A stretch of DNA of 64,000 bases from positions 3,404,001-3,468,000 of the forward strand of contig NC_056533.1 in assembly GCF_910596095.1 (NCBI RefSeq), in the 5' to 3' direction. This document shows, in pieces, positions 38,701 to 46,175 of the stretch. A model generated the notes under the pieces. That model was not told the DNA's origin, ran no database searches, and saw only the letters and a program-made list of their open reading frames with translations. This stretch comes from Thunnus maccoyii. Taxonomy: Eukaryota > Chordata > Actinopteri > Scombriformes > Scombridae. The position numbers and the translations under genes are program-made. Each line of letters opens with the position of its first letter. Positions within the stretch are counted from its first letter, which is position 1.

Positions 38701-41700
38701 GGGAGACTCCAGTTCAAGACCCAGTGTGGGGACCTCCTTCATAAGGTAGTTTACTTATGAACACTTATTGTAACACTTTAATTTTCTAAAATTAAAAGCG
38801 TAATAAAAACAAAAACAAAAACAGCCTCTTTCCACTTTCATTCGAATACAAATACAAATAATTTTGCTGCCTCAACAAATACAGATACAAATACAAATAC
38901 TGGGCTTTCTGCACATCCCTTCTAACTACATATTTGCATGTGCATGATGGCTGCCCCATGTCCATGGTAATTAATGCTGCAAGATGCAATTAACAAACAG
39001 TTAACAAACCTCAACAACAACAGCAGAAAGTTTTCACAAGACACTAATAGAGTTTGTCAGGCACTATGAATCCATGTTGCTTTACAGTGACAAATACAGT
39101 AGCCTCCTTTATGGCTGGGTGATGTACTGAACTGCCCCTTTTCTGTTTGCCTGCACTTTCTACTGTCTAATAAAGGCAACAAATAGCGATAAAAAAGATT
39201 CTTTAGAAGGTAATGTAGACGATAGCTGGCTACATAAGCCGTCTTGACTCACCACAGTCCTATAGTTAATGGGACTGTGGTGAGTCCAGGCTAATTTGTA
39301 GTGAATTTAATGGTCACATCTAAGAGAGGACAGTCAATACCAGTGCACATTAAAATACACACAGTACACAAGTATAAAAGTATGAAATAATGGCGCTCAT
39401 GGGAGTGCTACAGACTGGAATAAGTACAATACAAATTCAGACATTTTGATTATTTAGGCCTGCAGCTAACTTGTTTCATTATCAATAAATCTATTAAGAT
39501 ATTAAGCCTACGTAGTACAGTACATCATCTTTAGTCAGCTGAAAAGCGAAATAGCTGTTATGACTGTGACTTATTCGTTGGTGAAGAGCCCACCTGCTAC
39601 TAAAGTGGGTAAATTAATTTAAAGTTTGCAAGTTAATCCTCACTTTATCACTGGAGTGAAGTGCAAATCACAGTAGAGGAAAGAGAAACTGAGTAGGTGA
39701 ATTGAATTTTTATTACACTGCCTCCTGTTTCTGTGTACGACGTCAGGAGTATTAGTAACAGACTCCTCTGACAGTGGGTTCCACCTGTACTAATGACTGT
39801 GGACTTTGCACACTAGATGAGACACAACAGTGCTGTTATCAAGTCATGGATAAAGGCAGGACAGATAGGGCTCATCTGGTATCTGGGTCTTGTGCATGTT
39901 TCCCTGCAGTGTCAGATCACAACACACCAGAAGCAAATGTCCTTACAGCTTATCACGTTCACAGTCGCATTTTTTGGATGACTGTTCATTTCTTGAATAT
40001 AACAATTATCCCAGACCAACTTACAACATGAGGTGACCTCAAAAATATACAAGTGTATAAACACAAGATATTACACATGTGTTTGCTTCAATTGCTTCAA
40101 GTGAGCTATTTAAATTCATGGCTTTTGTTGTGTCCTGCTGTCACATAGACACTACCAAAACCTGTATAAACTGACAAGACGTCATTATTCTGTGCAAGAG
40201 CCAGAATCTGTTCCCAACAAAAATGGCGACAAGCATGGATGAGATTGCAACAGGTTGTTGTACATCAACTTACAGAAATAACAAGTCTTCGATCAACATA
40301 TGTGTGTGACACGATGTGACAAAAGTGCTCCTAGCAACCACTACTACTTCGCTTTTGTGTCGACTGAGAATGACGTTGACTGGACGAATACATCAGTCAC
40401 TACTGACTGGTTAGGACAGACTAACCTCCTATAACAAACAGAAAATGGCTAACATGACCACAATGTCAGACTGAATAGTGAGGTGAAAACAAATTGGCAA
40501 TGCAGTCTGATTATCAGGGAGACAAATTCTGATTTGAAAGCTGTTAGAACATAGGTTCTGTGTCTCAGGAACAGATTTTGTACCAAACATCCTAATGGTC
40601 AAGGTAGGGATTGGGAAAATTGGGACTCCATACAGCTTTTTCCTGTTCACACTGATTACAAAACATCAGATCTTTGTTTCACATAAAATAAAATAAATCC
40701 TTCACAAGCTCAGTTATTGGGAGGGTTCTTAATAAAATGATGATTGCAATTTTACCTTTTTGCTTTTGATTTCTTATCCAAGAACTGGAGATTTTCTAAC
40801 ACAGCTCCTCATCTTTTAAACTGATGTTTCAACCAGTAGAGTTTCATGTCAGTTCAAGCTGTGAAGTGCTCTAACTGTACCAGAGTTTGACTTTAATATA
40901 GAGCTGCAACGTACAATGATTTTCTCAATTAATTGATTAGTTGTTTGGTCCATAAAATGTCAAAAAATGGTGAAAATTGTTGATCACTGTTTCCCAAAGC
41001 CCAAGATGACGTCTTCAAAGATCTTCAGTTTACTGTCATAGAGGACTAAATAAACCAGAAAATATTCACCTTTAAGAAGTTGGAATCAGAGAATTCGGAC
41101 ATGAATTTCTTAAAAAAATGACTCAAAACGGTTAGCGAATATTAAAATAGTTTGCGATTAATTGAATAGTTGGCAACTAATCGATTCATTGTTGCAGCTC
41201 TACTTCAAGAACTCAAAACACAAAATAATTCCTCCCAATTCACCTCTCTATTGAAAGTAGTGCTGAAAAAAACTGGATGGATTTACCATCTACGTCTTTT
41301 TATCAAGCAAAAATACCAATGATTCTCTGGTTCCAGCTTGTCAAATATGAAGATTTGCTGCTTTTCTCTCTTGAATATCTTTTTGTAAATTGAATATCTT
41401 GAGGCTCTGGATATTTGATCAGACAAAACAAGCCATTGAAGGTGTCTGACTTTTTAAAGACTAAACGATGCACCAATAGCAGTTTTTTTTTTATAGTACT
41501 CAGTATTGACTATGGACAATGCACACTTCACAGTACATACACACATGCACTTATTTATTTATCTAAATAGGGTGGGGATCATATTCCAGCACATTTTTTT
41601 GGCCCCTTATCCAATAATAGTGGAAAAAGATTCAGATATGGTTGAAATAAACAGGATTTGACATCGTTTCCCTTCCCAGTTATCTCCTGCACTGTTTGAG

Positions 41701-44700
41701 AGAGATTCATACATCTGCTCACTGTCCCATTTCCACTTCAGGAAACAGGTGAAATACCAAACAGTGTTTTTGACATACATGACAAATAGCTAGTTCTAAA
41801 AACTGATCTATTGTTTGCTTTTTTGCGGTTGTGTGATAAGTCTGATTGATTGTTATTTTCTCCATTTTTTCCACTAGCAGGGAAGCACTGCGGGTGACTG
41901 AGACCTTAGAAAAAGCTCTGAACTGTTTTACAACCTGGGCTTCGACTGTTTGTCACTGCATGACTCAGAGAACAATACCACCGAGATCAAACCGGCACCG
42001 CGGAAAAACAGGTACGGTACATGGGCGGTATTTACATGTGAAATCGCTGCCCACGGAGGGAGAGCCTGGTGTTTTTTCACGTGTTTGCGATGAATAAAAA
42101 GAAGTGAGAGCAGACAACTCGGCATGACCTCCGTTTGAGGCTATGTCATAAAAACAGGCTGTGAAAGAGAAACTGCTTTTCTCACTGAATGTCCAATTAG
42201 ACTGATCAAAGTATGGAGGGGATCACACACACACACCACAACAACACGGGCCACTATGAGGAGCACCGAAAGACAAACAGGATGTGGCAGATTGACATTT
42301 AGCTCTCGCGCACGGGAATAAATTCACAAGTAATCAGATACATAATGACGCTCATATTCCCCTGCATGAGCCCAGACGCCCAAAATGAGATTTCCTCTCC
42401 GCTGTGAAGGGACGAGAGAATGAGACTCTGAGTAGCAAGACAATAAATCTCCGATGTTTGCCCTGATGTATGATTCACCCAGATACTAGTCTAAGGTCAT
42501 CACCAACGTCAACGCTCTCTAGTTAGATAGCTGATGCTATTTGTTGTGGGGATTTCAATGATACACGAGACGCTACGTGAGTTCAAATGTGAGTGGGAGG
42601 AAGTAGTTTCTACTAGTGATGAGGTAGGGCTTTGAGGATTTTGAGGGAAGCATCTGCAAATACTACAGTTGTGAATAAAAATATACTGTAAGTTATCCAA
42701 ATTCTTTATTAAATTCTTCACAAAAAGACATGTGGCACCAGGCCTGCATTAGAGACAGTTGATGTGAGGAGCCTTCCTGTTTCCACAGTAGACTCTCATC
42801 TTGTTTTGTTATTTTCATGTTCTTGTCTCTAAAAATAAAAAATGACACGTTTATTACTTCCAGTTTCTTTGTACTCATCAGCTTTTCATTCGATGTTAAA
42901 CTCCTGTTGCTGATGCTCGATGTTTCCTGCAGATGTTTCACATTAAAAGGCCATCCGTAAGCTCTCACTCTCCTGCTGGGCTTTTAATTTGAAACATCTG
43001 TATGAAGTTAAGAGTTTCACTGACAGAGAGTTAACGCTGAATACAGAACTGAAAGGAAAAGCAAAGTCAAGTATTTGTATTTGTGCTCGAAATAAGACAA
43101 AGAGAAACCACTTCACAAGAAGTGACTGTATCAGGCATGATTACAAACTTTGATACAAACCAGTTATACAAAAATTATTTCAAAAATAGCAATATTTAGA
43201 TTTAGAGGTGAAGGTGCAAAATGATAATATAATCCTTAAAAGGTCATTGGACATGTTTTCAAATGACAGTGCTCTTTAATGAATGTATATAAGTCTCCAT
43301 ATCCTGTATTTTTGTTACTGAAGTTGTAAATACTACATGTCCTGTCATGCAGTCTGCTGTATCAACAACTGACAACATGAATATGGTCACATACTATGTG
43401 AATAAGGAGCTGAAATATTTAGGTGACTTGACATGAAGCCAATCAGACAGGTCCAGACCTGCACCGTCCTCTATGTGAGCAAACCAGCTGCTGAACTGAA
43501 AACACCACAGAGAGGCTGAGCAGAGCTACTTATAAGAAACTATTCCAGCAGGATTTAGATGATAGACATAATGTGTGAGGAGTTACTTTGTTACACTATT
43601 AAGTTATTGTTTGTTATTATTATTAATAGTGAAGCATCAGTGTTAGAGCAGCATGTTACTGTTGTAGCTGCTGGAGGTGGAGCTAGTTTACACTACTTTA
43701 TATACAGTTAGCTAGTTTAGTCCAGTGGTTCCCAACCTAGGGTCAGCAGATAAATCTGAGGGGTGGTGAGATGATTAATGGGAGAGGAAAGAAGAAAAAA
43801 CAAAGTTCTGATACACAAATCTGTTTTCAGTTTTTGAAAAATGTCTCTAATCTTTGATTTTTGCTGAAATATTGGATCATTTGAATATTTATTGAAATGA
43901 AAGCATGTGAGAAGTTTAGAGGGAAAAATCATTATTTGGTGGAGCTGTTAACAACTCATAGACATGTGAAATGTGACCCCGACTACACACACTAATGCAA
44001 CCCATTCGCTATATACTTGAAACATGTTACACACATGGATGCAGACTATAGTCAGCAAGAGAAAGAGAAAGAAAAAACAAACCTGGCCCAGTCTCAAAGT
44101 TCTCCACAACCACACCACCCAAACCAAAACCAACACCCAACACTTTGTGGTCAGGTAGCAGGACCCCACTGTATCCAACAACCAAATGCACCAGCAGGCT
44201 ACATGTATGATGAGAAACCCCCTAACAGATGGACAACAAACCTGTGAAGAAAACCTCATGCCAAACTCCAGTCTAATCAGTTTCCACCTGCAACTCTGGT
44301 GTTGGCTTACTTACATTACCAGAAAAAGCTTTTCATGGTTTCAACAAAGAGCCACTGCTCATTCAGACAAACACATGATCCACCAAGCAGCATTACATTC
44401 CAATGAAATGTAAGCTAAATGTTAGAACTGGCTCACAGTTACTCACTGCCGCCCACCATGATGTATTTTTGTGGCGGAAGACTGTGGGAATAACACACCA
44501 GCCTGTTTTAAATGACATTTTTTATGAGTGACGTAATTGCTTTACAACAGTATTCAATCAGATATTAAACAACAGGTACAATCACCATGCTGTGTCTGTT
44601 GCAATGTTTTTAATAGCTCCATGTCATTCTACCAGCCTTTAAAGTTAAAGGACTGGTTCACAATTTTTCAAGAGTGTCTGAAAACAACAGTCAGGAGCCC

Positions 44701-45972
44701 AAATGTGAAGCTTCAGCGTCCAAATGAGTCAACTCAAGTAGATATCTTTCACCGTTACAGTCTTTTTAGTGTCAAAGTCCCTCTTTTTGTTTCTATACCT
44801 CCACCACAGCTCAACAGGGAAACACAAAGAGGGAATTTGATGCTAAAAAGACTGTAAATGTGTCAGATATCAACTTGATATGACTAACTCAGACTGATGA
44901 AGCCTCATATAAGCTTCACATCAACTTTTAAATGACTGTGTGGACACACTGTGGATTTTGGCCTCCATCACTTCCATTGAAAGCACATTTGAAGGATCTT
45001 TTAATAGGCAGTATGAACAGGAGGAATGATTACAGATTAGGGTTGTACAACCTCTGTCAGTGTACATGTAGGCACCTGACTGTTGGTTTAAGACAGACTA
45101 TCCTTTAAGTGTGCTGCCGGTCTGACAATTTTGAAACACTTATGATAAAATGTCTGAATAATCAGTCATTTGCCGTAACATCCGGACAGAACACGTTTAG
45201 CTAATAGTTTTAATAGCTACTGTAATACCGCCGTTGTAGAGTAACACGAAGCCTACGTGTTGTCCCTCTCAAGGTCTCAAATGCAGAGATTCAGAATAAC
45301 GTCACGCAAAACTACAACAGAAAATGTCAGATGTTCAGTCTTGTGTGACCTGGTAACACTGCTGGTAAAATAATAAGGATACACTTTCATACTCATAAAA
45401 CAAAGATTTCATTAGTATTTCACTTTTCTTACAACCTTTCTTGATATTATGACATCACTAACGTCTCCCCACCGACACTAGTAGCTTGGTAACAACGTGA
45501 ACCTGTTCCTCCAACATTTGAGAAGTTATTGAAGTAACGGGTTGCGAGGTAAATAATTAATGCGTCAAAAACTACGCCGAAATGTCCGTGGGATTTCAGT
45601 AAATGGTAAATGGCCTTATATAAAGTCAAACAAGTTATATGAGTTTGACTATGTGAGAGGATACGCAGTATGTTCAGATTTTTAAAGGGAGTTTGGTGTG
45701 ACGTTGTCTCCGTATACAAGTACCTCAATGAGAAAGTAACGTTTCACAGACAGCTTCAAACGCTTTGAAACAGTGTCTGAATCGATTAAATGAAAAGAAT
45801 TTGAAGTTGGCTACTTTTTATGTTTTCTTATCACCCGAAGCGTAAATTCCGTGTACCGTTAGCTGCAAACACGATTCACATCCAAACAATTGTTGTTATG
45901 AAGGAGCAATAACAGGCGTCTCCGTACCTGGCTGGCTTTGTGGAACTGTTTCTTCAGCCCGGCCACAGACAT
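7910..45972 (-). CDS. sh3gl3: Endophilin A3 (SH3-containing GRB2-like 3), whole coding gene
   Basis: Endophilin A proteins bind and curve membranes through an N-BAR dimer and recruit dynamin and synaptojanin through a C-terminal SH3 domain during endocytosis. Coding exons on the minus strand run 45972-45928, 16764-16696, 15898-15826, 15706-15563, 14755-14622, 13763-13605, 13207-13104, 10725-10601, optional 10473-10441 and 9193-9128, then 8112-7910. All junctions are GT-AG and the phases fit. The core exons give 351 residues (mammalian SH3GL3 is about 347); the optional exons add 11 and/or 22. The N-terminus [15 protein letters not shown] is the amphipathic helix 0. The BAR region covers about residues 1-250 and the SH3 (ALYDFEP to NYVEV) about the last 60. 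The ending VEVIVPLPQ and the [15 protein letters not shown] stretch fit SH3GL3 better than SH3GL2. The first intron is 29 kb. bnc1 is the neighbour, as in mammals. Confidence 0.95.
8228..9090. mobile_element. MITE copy (AGGGCTGCAACTAAT family) split by a tandem repeat
   Basis: The left end GTAGGGCTGCAAATGAATAATC with GATTAATCATTTGGTCAATAAA, and the right end GTTGATTAATTTCCTATCAAC with CTAATCAATTATTAGTTTTAG, match the family seen intact at 40899-41202. The middle is replaced by a degenerate tandem repeat. It lies in the last sh3gl3 intron. Confidence 0.65.
8395..8890. repeat. Degenerate tandem repeat, units about 110-145 bp
   Basis: Phrases recur in the same order three to four times: GATGAAGACCATG, TGTGGTTGAAAG, AGCTAGTA or a variant, TGGACCTTGAGTGGA, CTCAGTTGTCAGTAC and CAATCTCCATGACGACTGAG. 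Unit starts lie near 8440, 8585, 8695 and 8820. Confidence 0.75.
9128..9193 (-). CDS. sh3gl3: Candidate 66-nt cassette exon of sh3gl3 (linker)
   Basis: On the minus strand a pyrimidine-rich acceptor (cttcacatcttacccag) precedes 66 open bases that end at a strong donor (CACC|gtgagt). Entered in phase 1 it reads DHITSVP followed by [13 protein letters not shown] and leaves in phase 1, so it can be included or skipped without changing frame. The residue content (P, S, T, N, G) is like other endophilin linkers. No transcript evidence is available here. Confidence 0.55.
9339..9353 (+). promoter_or_regulatory. CTCF-like motif
   Basis: CCACTAGAGGGCGAC agrees with the CTCF core consensus at all but one position. 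It lies in the sh3gl3 intron near the 66-nt small exon. This is motif evidence only. Confidence 0.35.
10441..10473 (-). CDS. sh3gl3: Candidate 33-nt microexon of sh3gl3 (linker)
   Basis: The acceptor ttatccttcacag precedes 33 bases and the donor AAAA|gtaggt follows. In phase 1 it encodes [11 protein letters not shown] and preserves the frame to the next exon or to the 66-nt exon. The sites are good. Whether it is constitutive or alternative cannot be told from sequence. Confidence 0.6.
10601..10725 (-). CDS. sh3gl3: sh3gl3 exon 8 (start of linker)
   Basis: It encodes [16 protein letters not shown] and continues to SSLKST. Acceptor ctcaccccag, donor CACAG|gtacag. It matches the position in endophilin A3 where the BAR domain passes into the proline- and serine-rich linker (RISAASS-like in mammals). 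Confidence 0.92.
10995..11900. repeat. Dispersed fish repeat (GTGTTTAGTGCTAATTAGCAAATGTTA family)
   Basis: Two inverted pieces are present. TTTGTGTTTAGTGCTAATTAGC occurs near 11039-11070. Its reverse, AATTAGCACTAAACACAAAG, occurs near 11664, followed by ACCAAAGTATTGGACAAATT, CCTGATGATGGTGCTAGATG and TTTCATGGCAGTCTATCCAA. Related text is found at 13841-13880, 14070-14125 and 25080-25400. I recognise it as a common teleost repeat but cannot name the class. Confidence 0.6.
12005..12420 (+). mobile_element. Repeat beginning TTAAAGGGGACCTATTATG, carrying the THAP fragment
   Basis: The left border AAAGGGGACCTATTATGATTTTCC and the following ATTTTCAGTCATATATACAATG are a motif I recognise as widespread in percomorph fish. 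Its right border is not defined. It lies in intron 8 of sh3gl3 and runs into the THAP remnant. Confidence 0.5.
12291..12420 (+). pseudogene. Broken THAP-domain (C2CH zinc finger) fragment
   Basis: From the ATG at 12291 the frame reads [16 protein letters not shown], the start of a THAP finger. After a frameshift the text continues as [16 protein letters not shown] and then AIRRNNWN, the FYRLPK...RxKWI.AIRR..W core of the same domain. Sequence after NWN diverges. THAP domains are DNA-binding modules found in host factors and in P-element and other transposase-derived genes. The strand is opposite to sh3gl3. With the frameshift and the loss of the C-terminal C-x2-H half it cannot be functional. 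Confidence 0.6.
13104..13207 (-). CDS. sh3gl3: sh3gl3 exon 7 (BAR domain, third helix)
   Basis: It encodes [20 protein letters not shown] followed by [14 protein letters not shown]. Acceptor ttggccaacag, donor GAGGAG|gtgagg. Its 104 bases are not a multiple of three, so skipping would break the frame. A TG repeat lies immediately upstream of its acceptor. Confidence 0.94.
13224..13260. repeat. CA/TG microsatellite next to a 3' splice site
   Basis: About 18 CA units on the plus strand, read as TG units in the sh3gl3 transcript. It ends about 15 bases upstream of the exon 7 acceptor AG. Confidence 0.95.
13605..13763 (-). CDS. sh3gl3: sh3gl3 exon 6 (BAR domain, second helix)
   Basis: It encodes [20 protein letters not shown] through [11 protein letters not shown]-like residues. 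It starts in phase 0 after ttgcag and ends at GAC|gtaaga, 53 codons. This is the most conserved part of the endophilin BAR domain. Confidence 0.95.
14622..14755 (-). CDS. sh3gl3: sh3gl3 exon 5 (BAR domain)
   Basis: It encodes [20 protein letters not shown] followed by [16 protein letters not shown] and KDLKEIT. Acceptor gtatcatag, donor ACA|gtacgt, phases 1 to 0. Confidence 0.95.
14981..15288. mobile_element. hAT-like MITE (AGGGCTGCAACTAAT family)
   Basis: The ends TAGGGCTGCAACTAATGATT and GTTTCAGCCCTA are inverted copies. The 8-bp flanks CTGACAGC and CTGGCAGT match at 6 of 8 positions. The inside shares text with the copies at 40899-41202 and 19165-19460. It lies in intron 4 of sh3gl3. Confidence 0.7.
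15563..15706 (-). CDS. sh3gl3: sh3gl3 exon 4 (BAR domain, appendage region)
   Basis: It encodes [20 protein letters not shown] followed by [18 protein letters not shown] and ELGEDSVF. Acceptor ccctctgtag, donor TTTG|gtacca, phases 1 to 1. Confidence 0.95.
15826..15898 (-). CDS. sh3gl3: sh3gl3 exon 3
   Basis: It encodes [20 protein letters not shown] and QPNP. Acceptor gcttccaccag, donor CCAG|gtaaga, phases 0 to 1. Confidence 0.95.
15992..16460. mobile_element. Palindromic fish MITE (AGCTTAGCATAAAGACTGGAA family)
   Basis: AGCCTAGCTTAGCATAAAGA plus CTGGAAGCAGGGGGAAA at 16111-16147 is repeated in inverted form at 16346-16381 with a one-base difference. The left part AACAGTTCAACATTTTGGGA is typical of this common teleost repeat. 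It occupies intron 2 of sh3gl3. Confidence 0.8.
16696..16764 (-). CDS. sh3gl3: sh3gl3 exon 2
   Basis: Exactly 23 codons encoding [20 protein letters not shown] and MER. Acceptor ctctgtgcag, donor AGG|gtgagt. Phase 0 at both ends. Confidence 0.95.
18570..18660. mobile_element. End fragment of the 44.6/52.3-kb MITE family
   Basis: CATTTGGGCTCCTGACTGTTG, TTTTAAGGCAGACTTGAAAA and CTGTCAACCGTTCCTTTAA parallel the end of the element at 52735-52800 and, inverted, the start of the one at 44643. Confidence 0.55.
19165..19460. mobile_element. MITE copy (TTGATTAATCAATTAG family)
   Basis: It shares ATTAGTTGTTTGGTCCATA, GATCACTGTTTCCCAAAG, TTCAGTTTACT and AAAAATGACTCAAAACG with the intact element at 40899-41202, in the same orientation. 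The terminal repeats are lost. Confidence 0.65.
19790..19960 (-). repeat. Dispersed repeat, inverted copy of 37335-37500
   Basis: The reverse complement reads GCCACCAGGCCAACAAGAAG, CTTTTTTTAATGCCAAAAAT and GTGCCTCTGTGC, matching GCCAGGCCAACGAGAACC, CTTTTTTTAATGACAAAAAT and GAGCCTCTGTGC at 37.35 kb. Confidence 0.6.
21640..22040 (+). mobile_element. LINE (non-LTR retrotransposon) 3' end fragment
   Basis: Reading from about 21645 the frame gives [12 protein letters not shown], then [20 protein letters not shown] and [14 protein letters not shown] before a stop at 21903. This is the typical C-terminus of the reverse transcriptase of fish L2/Rex-type LINEs. It is followed by a short 3'UTR with TGTAAAGCACTTTGGTCAAC, a characteristic LINE tail. 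It is 5' truncated, as usual for dead copies. Confidence 0.8.
23122..23893. mobile_element. TIR element of about 770 bp (GGGGCCAGATGCATAAA ends)
   Basis: The left end CCTGGGGCCAGATGCATAAA and the reverse complement of the right end CCAGGGGCCAGATGCATAAA differ at one base in 20. No transposase is recognisable inside; an open frame at 23022-23363 overlaps the left end by chance. A partial match to the end recurs at 26266. Confidence 0.65.
24695..24718. repeat. TG microsatellite
   Basis: About 12 TG units. Confidence 0.9.
25080..25400 (-). repeat. Dispersed fish repeat (copy of the 11-kb family)
   Basis: It contains AATACTGGATGGATTGTCG, TTTGTGTTTAGTGCTAGGAT and GTCAGCATTTAGCTCAAGC, shared with the copies near 11.0, 11.7 and 13.85-14.1 kb. 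Confidence 0.5.
25619..25645. repeat. GT microsatellite
   Basis: About 13 GT units. Confidence 0.9.
26820..27200 (+). pseudogene. Internally deleted Tc1/mariner element with transposase C-terminus
   Basis: The left border TAGTACTGTGCAAGTTTTAGG is a fish Tc1 terminus. After only about 60 bases the text jumps to the transposase end: [14 protein letters not shown] (second catalytic Asp region), then [16 protein letters not shown] and MESVWD (third catalytic Glu), then SVPRR-like text ([13 protein letters not shown]). At least two frame changes and stops after VWD show it is dead. The right terminus is not found. Confidence 0.8.
27903..28715. mobile_element. Candidate hAT-type element with ATATCG-rich ends
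   Basis: The left end CTAGTGGTGTACGATATGAC and the right end CATATTGCCCACCCTCAG resemble opposite ends of the common fish family whose borders read GGGTGGGCGATATG. Inner text (ATAGCGATAAGATTGTGGAT, AAAATCGTGATATG) fits. Another right-type end lies near 12750. Borders are approximate. Confidence 0.4.
29150..29168 (-). mobile_element. hAT terminus (TTGAACCACTG)
   Basis: The end motif GTTTTTGAACCACTG is the reverse complement of CAGTGGTTCAAAAAC. The other terminus was not found. Confidence 0.4.
35668..35714. repeat. GT microsatellite, longest in the window
   Basis: About 23 uninterrupted GT units, which also generate artefactual Cys-Val open frames. Confidence 0.95.
37335..37930 (+). repeat. 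Dispersed repeat, paired with 19790-19960
   Basis: It begins GGTGAGCTGCCAGGCCAACG and ends near GCCTGCCAGGCCACCAGG, giving roughly inverted borders. The left 150 bases match 19790-19960 in reverse orientation. Confidence 0.5.
38524..38921. mobile_element. hAT MITE with exact 8-bp target duplication
   Basis: The element starts TAGGGGTGTGCCCGAATAC and ends TTCTGCACATCCCTT. It is flanked on both sides by the identical octamer CTAACTAC (38516-38523 and 38922-38929), the length expected for hAT insertions. Both sub-ends are rich in ACAAATA units (CGAATACAAATAC on each side). The centre holds a tRNA-like segment. Confidence 0.8.
38650..38735 (+). repeat. tRNA-derived (SINE-like) segment inside the hAT MITE
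   Basis: TTTCAGCTCAGTAGTCAGCG resembles a tRNA D-arm/A-box, and CCAGTTCAAGACCC resembles a T-arm/B-box 40 bases later, with a possible anticodon stem AGTC/GACT between. The acceptor stem does not pair and the anticodon region is too long, so it is not a functional tRNA gene. Confidence 0.45.
39246..39286. repeat. Perfect 15-bp inverted repeat with 11-nt loop
   Basis: GACTCACCACAGTCC and GGACTGTGGTGAGTC are exact inverted copies. Confidence 0.9.
40899..41202. mobile_element. Intact hAT-like MITE, 304 bp, perfect 12-bp TIRs
   Basis: The ends TAGAGCTGCAAC and GTTGCAGCTCTA are exact inverted copies. The flanking octamers CTTTAATA and CTTCAAGA match at 6 of 8. It is the best-preserved member of the family also at 8228, 14981 and 19165. 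Confidence 0.8.
43723..43950 (+). mobile_element. hAT-type element start (CAGTGGTTCCCAACCTAGGG)
   Basis: The left terminus is the typical Charlie-like hAT end in fish. The right terminus is not seen, so the end coordinate is approximate. Confidence 0.5.
44640..45113 (-). mobile_element. Palindromic MITE, inverted copy of 52260-52800
   Basis: It begins GGACTGGTTCACAATTTTTC and ends GACTGTTGGTTTAAGACAG, with inverted internal arms: CAGTCTTTTTAGTGTCAAAG and later GCTAAAAAGACTGTAAATGT. Phrases such as CAAATGAGTCAACTCAAGTA and ATATAAGCTTCACATCAACT occur inverted in the 52.3-kb copy. The open frame at 44537-44857 is repeat-derived. Confidence 0.75.
45928..45972 (-). CDS. sh3gl3: sh3gl3 exon 1 (start codon and helix 0)
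   Basis: It encodes [15 protein letters not shown] (15 codons) and ends at CCAG|gtacgg. The ATG is the family start. It joins in phase 0 to LFSEK of exon 2, restoring the [15 protein letters not shown] sequence conserved in endophilins. Confidence 0.95.
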
Positions 45973-46175
45973 CTTCGACAAACGAGTAAACGCTTCACCT
46001 CTGGAGAAAATGTTCCGTAAAACACTGAATAAAACTGGAGATGACTACGTTAAAGAAAGAGTCAGTCGAGTCCACGGCACTGCACTCATCAGTCACCACC
46101 AGCGTTCAAGATTGCAGCAAGACCTGAGCCGAGTCAAGTTAAGACAGCTCAGGGCGACGATACCGGAAGCAGTTT
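45973..46175 (-). promoter_or_regulatory. sh3gl3: sh3gl3 5'UTR and proximal promoter
   Basis: This holds about 200 bases upstream of the ATG. An ETS-type site (TACCGGAAGC at 46161-46170) is typical of TATA-less promoters near start sites. The exact transcription start is not visible. Confidence 0.45.

Larger units (their letters stand above)
16765..45927 (-). other. sh3gl3: sh3gl3 intron 1, 29 kb, no gene recognised
   Basis: The short open frames in this intron show no recognisable domain apart from the transposon fossils listed separately. Identified content is repeats: MITEs, a LINE 3' end, a Tc1 remnant, inverted-repeat elements and TG microsatellites. Stretches around 29.2-34.5 kb, 35.8-37.3 kb and 39.3-40.9 kb contain nothing I can name. 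Long 5' introns in endophilin genes are usual and could hold enhancers, but I cannot identify one. Confidence 0.7.

Noticed and set aside
38650-38735. A tRNA gene
   Set aside because: A- and B-box-like text is present, but the acceptor and T stems do not pair and the anticodon arm is too long, so it was called tRNA-derived repeat sequence.
44537-44857. 106-codon open frame with [13 protein letters not shown]
   Set aside because: The same text occurs at the 18.6-kb and 52.7-kb copies, so it is part of a palindromic MITE and not a gene.
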